In this document: in pieces, positions 58,860 to 64,000 of the stretch | Position numbering within the stretch: position 1 is the first letter of the stretch | Layout: the number at the start of each line of letters is the position of its first letter | Assembly (NCBI RefSeq): GCF_030445035.2 | Contig: NC_080680.1 | Location: 97,531,157 to 97,595,156, forward strand | Direction of reading: 5' to 3' | Source of the DNA: Dasypus novemcinctus | Taxonomy: Eukaryota; Chordata; Mammalia; Cingulata; Dasypodidae | Length of the DNA stretch: 64,000 bases | The notes under the pieces: model-generated | What the model was told of the DNA's origin: nothing | Databases searched by the model: none | Seen by the model: the letters and a program-made list of their open reading frames with translations, nothing else | Made by a program: the position numbers and the translations under genes

Positions 58860-59260
58860 CCCAGAACATTCCAGCTTTCCACCAGGCAGCGGAGCCACAC
58901 CCCAGACAGTCCCTCCAGGCCAGAAGCCCGCCCCCTGCGGCCCTCCCGCCACTCCCCGACCCGGCTGCCCCCACTGCAATCAGTTTCGGCTCCTGACCAA
59001 CCACGCTGCCCTCCCTCCACGCCCTCCGGGACACCCTGGGCAGGCGGGACGCAAGGAGCCGGGTGCGGCGCTCGTGAGCCTCCACGCGGACCTGGCTCCC
59101 CGCTGGCCCCAACAACCATTCACGCGCCCCGGCAGACTCCGGCTCTGGCTCAGGCTCCCGCAGCGCCCTCGGTTAGCTCAGCCCCACCCAGCTGCTGGGA
59201 GGAGGCCTAATCCTGGCCCCCCACCCCCACCCCCGCTGGCTGCCGGAGGTCCCACCTGAG
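58860..59260. promoter_or_regulatory. CpG-enriched segment, possible alternative promoter
   Basis: Within an otherwise CpG-poor intron, this segment has a clear local concentration of CpG (for example GGTGCGGCGCTCGTGAG, ACGCGCCCCGG) and a CRE-like GTGACGCAC on the minus strand near 58850-58858. The human locus has isoforms with different 5' ends, including one starting inside the exon at 42.4 kb, so an internal promoter is expected somewhere upstream. No first exon can be defined from sequence alone. Confidence 0.3.
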
Positions 59261-60824
59261 GCTCCCTGGCCTCTGCAGCCCGGACCCCACAACACCCCAC
59301 CAGACCAAACCACCGCACCCCTGCTCGGCCTCAGATTTCCACTCAATTTTTTTTTTTAAAGCGAGCAGAAACTGAGGTCAGCCAGGGGGATTGGCCTACC
59401 CTGGTCACAGCCCAGGAAGCCGGGCTCCCGACTCTGTGCCCAGGACTCCAGGCCAGGGGGAGCGCCCCTGGCTGGTATGAAAACTGGGTACCAAGGAAGC
59501 AGTCCTGGGCTCAAGTTTCACCTCCAGGGCTGTTTGTTTTGCTGTGGGAAGTGCCAGCATTGTGGGCTGGGTGACCTGGGCAGAAGTGACAGGTTAAGTG
59601 TGAATAAGGAGGAGACACTTTGTGCTGCCCCAAGGGGTGGTCTGGAGATGTATCCCTGGTCCATGGGAAGCTCCAGCCAACCCTACATTTTTGCCTGGGA
59701 GCACGCCTTTCCCAGCCACAGCGGTGACTGAGTTTCTGCCACGAGCAGGGTCTCATACATGCTTCCCCTACAGCCACCACCGAGAGGTTCGTCAAACTGA
59801 GGCCCAGGGACCTGGAGGCCCCACCAGGGTGGCTGCTGGATAAAATCCAATCCCTCCCTGTAAATATGGATGAAGAGAAAACCACTACCTAGGGTCTCTC
59901 CCAGCTCCACGCCTCCTATACCCTGAGGTCAGAGGCCCCGGATGAATCCCTCACGTTGCTGCCTGCTTCAGACCCTCAGCCAACACCCCTAGCACTCCTA
60001 GGAGCGCCAGCCCTTAGGAAGCAGGTCCCAGCTGTGTCTGCAGGCAGGCCTGGGCTGTGGCGCCTGCAGGGCTGGTGGAGGGCTCCACCCCTGCTGGGCC
60101 CTGGCCTCCCAGCGCAGCTCTGTTCTGGGCACAGGTGATCCTGACCAGGGGTGGTGCATCCCACCTCATTTGCCCACATCTACACCTAACCATATCCCAA
60201 AGCCCAGAGAGCACTCCTGACTCCCTCACACCCCTGACTTCAAGCTAGAGGCCCACTTACAGTGGTTCCCTGCCTGCTGAGGCAGGCGTTCCCACCCAGC
60301 TGTCACCTGGGTTTATCCAACGCCTTAATAAAAACTCGAAATGGATTCTGCAGTCACAAAGAGAGGGTCTGGGGCCAAAGAGCGGCCAAGGCAACAAGGA
60401 CGGAGGAAGCAGAGTGCATCTTCTGAACACTTCCTCCAAGAACTTCTTCCAGGGTTGCAGGCTACAAGTCAGGCCTTCTCCCACTTAATCTTTATCATGG
60501 CAATACACAGGCAAGGCAGGTACTGAGACCCCTTTACAAAGAAAGCAAGTTCAGAGAAGTGAAGACACTTGCACAAGTTGACCCAGCTATGTCTGAAAAC
60601 AGCTGTGCCACACCACAGACAACTGCTTGTACCTATTACTTGCCCAGCTCCCTAATTCTAATATCCTTCCTCCTGGAAAGCCTTCCCAGACCCCTCCACC
60701 CCCCAGGCAGGAAGCCATGCCCAGTTGGTTAATCCACACAGTTCTGTTATCCTGTTATACCAAACACAGCCCTAAAACAGGGCCTCTCTCTCTGCGTAAC
60801 AGCCTGGCACAGAAGGGGATTACA

Positions 60825-61208
60825 GGGAAACGGACTTTGGCCCAGTGGTTAGGGCGTCTGTCTACCATATGGGAGGTCCGCGGTTCAAACCCCGGGCCTC
60901 CTTGACCCGTGTGGAGCTGGCCATGTGCAGTGCTGATGCGCGCAAGGAGTGCCGTGCCACGCAAGGGTGTCCCCCGCGTGGGGGAGCCCCGCGTGCAAGG
61001 AGTGCGCCCGTGAGGAAAGCCGCCCAGCGTGAAAAGAAAGAGCAGCCTGCCCAGGAATGGCGCCGCCCACACTTCCCGTGCTGCTGACGACAACAGAAGC
61101 GGACAAAGAAACAAGACGCAGCAAACAGACACCAAGAACAGACAACCAGGGGAGGGGGGGAAATTAAATAAAATAAATAAATCTTTAAAAAAAAAAAAAA
61201 AAAAAAAA
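60825..61208 (+). mobile_element. Long tRNA-derived SINE (384 bases) with perfect target duplication
   Basis: Opens GGGAAACGGACTTTGGCCCA, with tRNA-like boxes (GGCCCAGTGGTTAGG and GGTTCAAACCCC). A 3' body follows, rich in CGCAAGGAGTG-type motifs and ending in AAATAAATAAATCTTT and a 26-base A-tail. Flanked by a perfect 14-base duplication, AGAAGGGGATTACA, at 60811-60824 and 61209-61222. I recognise it as a SINE abundant in armadillo; the pristine tail and duplication imply a recent insertion. Confidence 0.93.
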
Positions 61209-61599
61209 AGAAGGGGATTACAAGGTAAGAAAGGAGCCAGCATCTGGGGGTCAGAAGATGTCCCTCCCAAGTCAGGCTCTCACATTCACCAGTTGTCTGA
61301 TCTTGAGTAAGTCACTTACGTCCCTGTACCCTCTCAGCTCAGAGGGCTGCATAACCTCTTGTAAAGCTCCTTACCGAGTTCTCTTGAATACCGTGTAAAA
61401 GTACACAGTGACTGTTCTTGGGCACATGGAGCCAGGGAAATCTCCAGTCACTACTGGGTCCAGCATCTCCAGTGACCCCAGCCACCCACAAAACAGTCCA
61501 GCACCTGGGGCCTCGCTGATTCTTTGGGCCCCACCCACCTACCACACACTCCTCACCTATATACCTTCCCCAGCTGCCACAAGGGCCTCCTCCTTTTCC

Positions 61600-61790
61600 A
61601 CTCTTCCCCATGCATGCCCAGCTCTTTCTCACGGCCACATCCTTCTTCCCACTGATCTTCACTCTCGCCCTATTTCCAATTTCCATTGATCTTTCAAAGC
61701 CCAACTCCACTGCTCCATCCTCAGAGAAGCCTTCCCCAGTATCCCTAGTGTCCCCAGGCTCAGGAGCAGGCACACCCTCCCTCTCTCTTC
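61600..61790 (+). repeat. L2-like LINE 3' fragment
   Basis: 'tttcaaagcccaactccactgctccatcctcagagaagccttccccagt' matches the L2 3'-end pattern. Diverged. Confidence 0.45.
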
Positions 61791-62544
61791 CTGAATTCCT
61801 GGTCTGATTCCTGGTCCCCTGGGTACTGCTGCCCGACCGGCCAGGCCCTCTTTGGGGTCTATTCAAGTCTGGGCCCTCAGGGCCTCGGAGACAGACATGT
61901 AAACCCTGAGGGTCAGTCTTCTCCAAGGCTCAGAGTCCAGACAACTTAGCTTCCTTCAGAGCGGAAGGGGTCCTTACTAACTGGGCTAGGCTTTTTGGGT
62001 GTCTTTGGAATCCTCCCCCCTCAAAGAGCTTCCCATTTCCCAGGGTGACGAGAATGCCAGCCCCAAGACTGTCAAGGCAGGCGCTGTGTGTCCCCCCTGG
62101 GAGGTGTGCTCGCACCCCAGGGGGGCCTTCTCATGATGACAGCCCTCTGCTTTCCAGAGGCTGTGCAGAGGATGGAGGCCCTTTCTGACCTGCCCGGGCC
62201 TGCCTGAGCTGGAGGAGGAGTCTACGGGACAGCAGCAGGCACAGCAGCAGGCACAGGCCCGGAGAGGGATGTGCCGTGGAGGAGAGGCAGCCCTGGGTCT
62301 GGCAGTTCAGAACCAGGGCTTCTGAAGACACCATTGCTGAGCCCCCTACATCTTAGCTGATGCTGAGAAACAAACTTAGTATGAGACTGAGAGCCAACTC
62401 TGGGAAGCAGTTTCAGAATACTCCAGCTGATAATTTACGTGAGCACATCCATGTACGTGTGGCTTTACCATCTCCAACAAATTACAAATCTGTTCTGGAA
62501 CCTGCTATGTACCATATCCGGTGCTTGGGATTTTACATACATTA

Positions 62545-62680
62545 TCTTGTTTAGTTCTCCAAAGCTATGAGTATCCAGAGATATTTTTTAATAAAAATGA
62601 ACCCGAAGCACAGAGAGGTTGGAAAAGTTGCCAAGGTCACACAGTGAGTTACTGGTGGGAGCTGGAATTCCAGGCCCCTC
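62545..62680 (-). repeat. MIR-type fragment
   Basis: The plus strand shows 'gaagcacagagaggttggaaaagttgccaaggtcacacagtgagttactggtgggagctggaattccagg', the MIR reverse complement. Confidence 0.7.
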
Positions 62681-64000
62681 AACAACCTGGCTTTTGGTCT
62701 GAGCTTCAGCTGTTCACCATTCCAGAGCCTCTGTTCTCTGGTGCTGTCCAGGGACCTCCCACCCACCCTGCTTGGATGGCGTGGGGGAAGGATGTTAATG
62801 TACACCGTCAGCCCCCAGTGTGCCAACCCCCTCCCTCCTCTCCACCTACTCCACACCCACGCCCACTCAGACCCCGCCTCCTGCCCAGAGCCCCGCCAGG
62901 CGCCTGGCCCCGCTGACCCCTCCTCCCACTCCACCAGCCTGGCTGCGCCAAGCCCTGACCAGTGTCGTGTGGCAATGACGTCGGCTGGCAGGCAGTCCTG
63001 GAGCCTTTCCCCCTACAGTGATATTGACACCTGTTCACCAAAAGATATAATGTTTCCAAAATAGCGCTTAGGAGAAAATCCCCACCCCTGTGATGCTTCC
63101 TCTGAAAATCAGAGTAGGTTTACTCTAACATGCTCAGCTTTTCTTTCTCGGCTGTCACAGTGCCAAGTGCTGGGCAACACCAGCACGAATGCCAGGGACC
63201 GGATGTTACCAAGAGCCAAGGGAGAGGAGATGGTTCCAGTTCAGGAACCTACAATGCTGGCGGCTCAGCCTCAAGTCTGCCCCCTGACCCCAGGCCTGAG
63301 CTCCAGCCTCCAGAGACTCCAGTTTCCATATGGGCCCCCCCCCCCGCCCAGAGCCAAGACTCAGTCCCCAGTCCTATCCCTGCCCCACCCCGCCCTCACA
63401 GCCATCTCCACACCAGGCCCGATGCCTGAGTTCACACACTCCCTCTGATTTCACTACACTCTTGGAAGGGCAAGGAGTTGAAATCTCCCTGAACTGTGCC
63501 CTACTCATCCCCACCCCCTGAGGCCATTGACAGTATATCGTGGGGTGGGTGGAGGGGCTTCCAGCTCCACCCCTGCCTCAGGACTGCCTGCAGCCTGGTG
63601 CTTGGGGCTCAGAGGTGGTGGCTAACCTGCCCCAGCCTGGGGATGCCCAGCACAATTGGGCAATTTGAGATAACTGTGCGGACAGAGCAACTGCTCGCAG
63701 TGAGGCCCAGCCCTCCACAGCAAAGACGGAGGAGGTGAGGGAGGCCCACAGGCCATCACCCTGCCCCACTCCTCCACGTCACCAGGTGGCAGGCCTCGCT
63801 GACAGCAATTCTGCCACTGGACGGCGTTTACAACCCTCCCCTAAGCCCGCATCTTGTGGCTACATGGCACTTCAGAGGAGTAGAGGAAGCCATCAGTTGA
63901 TTTCCTCCAAAGGTTTTCCAAGAGCCTCTTCCACATAGACGTCTTGCTCAGTGCTGCCATGCCTACCGCTGCTCCTCTCCTTCCCATGGGAAAACAGGCC

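Larger units (their letters stand above)
42455..64000 (-). other. DAB2IP: Large upstream DAB2IP intron (continues past window)
   Basis: At least 21.5 kb between the exon at 42454 and the next upstream exon, which lies off the right edge. I looked for the expected upstream peptide (the HSFRHILPGF...DNER segment of human DAB2IP) on the minus strand and did not find it. Content: DAS-like SINEs at 46.0, 49.1, 52.0 and 54.6 kb, a longer SINE at 60.8 kb, several MIR/L2 fragments, and a CpG cluster near 59 kb. Confidence 0.7.

Noticed and set aside
60840..60915. Possible tRNA gene (A and B boxes present)
   Set aside because: It is the head of a SINE: it continues into a SINE body with an A-tail and target duplication, and does not fold as an intact tRNA with a mature 3' end. 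The same applies to the heads at 22.6, 46.0, 49.1, 52.0 and 54.6 kb.

Overview
The window is vertebrate nuclear DNA, almost certainly from a xenarthran mammal and most likely an armadillo (Dasypus type). Thirteen GT-AG-bounded exons on the minus strand encode the C-terminal 1068 residues of DAB2IP (AIP1), a RasGAP scaffold protein. The repeats point to Xenarthra: tRNA-derived SINEs of the DAS type described from armadillo (five tRNA-Ala-like insertions, two of them dimeric), a longer 384-base tRNA-derived SINE, and a solo LTR of a form I associate with xenarthran genomes. The species call rests on recognised repeat families, not on a database search.

Layout. Bases 1-4582 hold a young, antisense L1 retrotransposon running off the left edge. 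Its ORF1 (323 codons) is intact, its ORF2 is open for all 681 codons in the window, and its 5' UTR is about 1.5 kb with two tandem promoter monomers, each starting with a YY1-like box. Bases 4583-12694 are intergenic sequence downstream of DAB2IP, with a complete solo LTR (8066-8727, perfect 5-base target duplication) and a 15/45-base minisatellite near 11.7-12.0 kb. Bases 12695-15802 are the DAB2IP 3' UTR, ending at an ATTAAA signal. Bases 15803-42454 carry the thirteen exons, transcribed right to left. They cover the C-terminal part of the PH domain, C2, RasGAP with its arginine finger, a serine/proline-rich region with a run of ten prolines, and the C-terminal coiled coil. Bases 42455-64000 are one large upstream intron (at least 21.5 kb) in which I find no coding exon. 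It holds most of the SINEs, old MIR/L2 fragments, a modest CpG cluster near 58.9-59.3 kb that could be an alternative promoter, and a well-formed minus-strand polyadenylation signal near 57.27 kb.

How it fits together. DAB2IP is the only host protein-coding gene I can support. Its coding exons show no frameshift, stop or broken splice site, and the encoded length equals my recollection of the human protein from residue 122 onward. The remaining structure is retrotransposon biology: an L1 that could have supplied the machinery, and SINEs whose A-tails and 10-14 base target duplications are what L1 machinery leaves. No CRISPR array, operon or bacterial-type system is present. The many GC-rich open frames over introns, the 3' UTR and tandem repeats are not genes.
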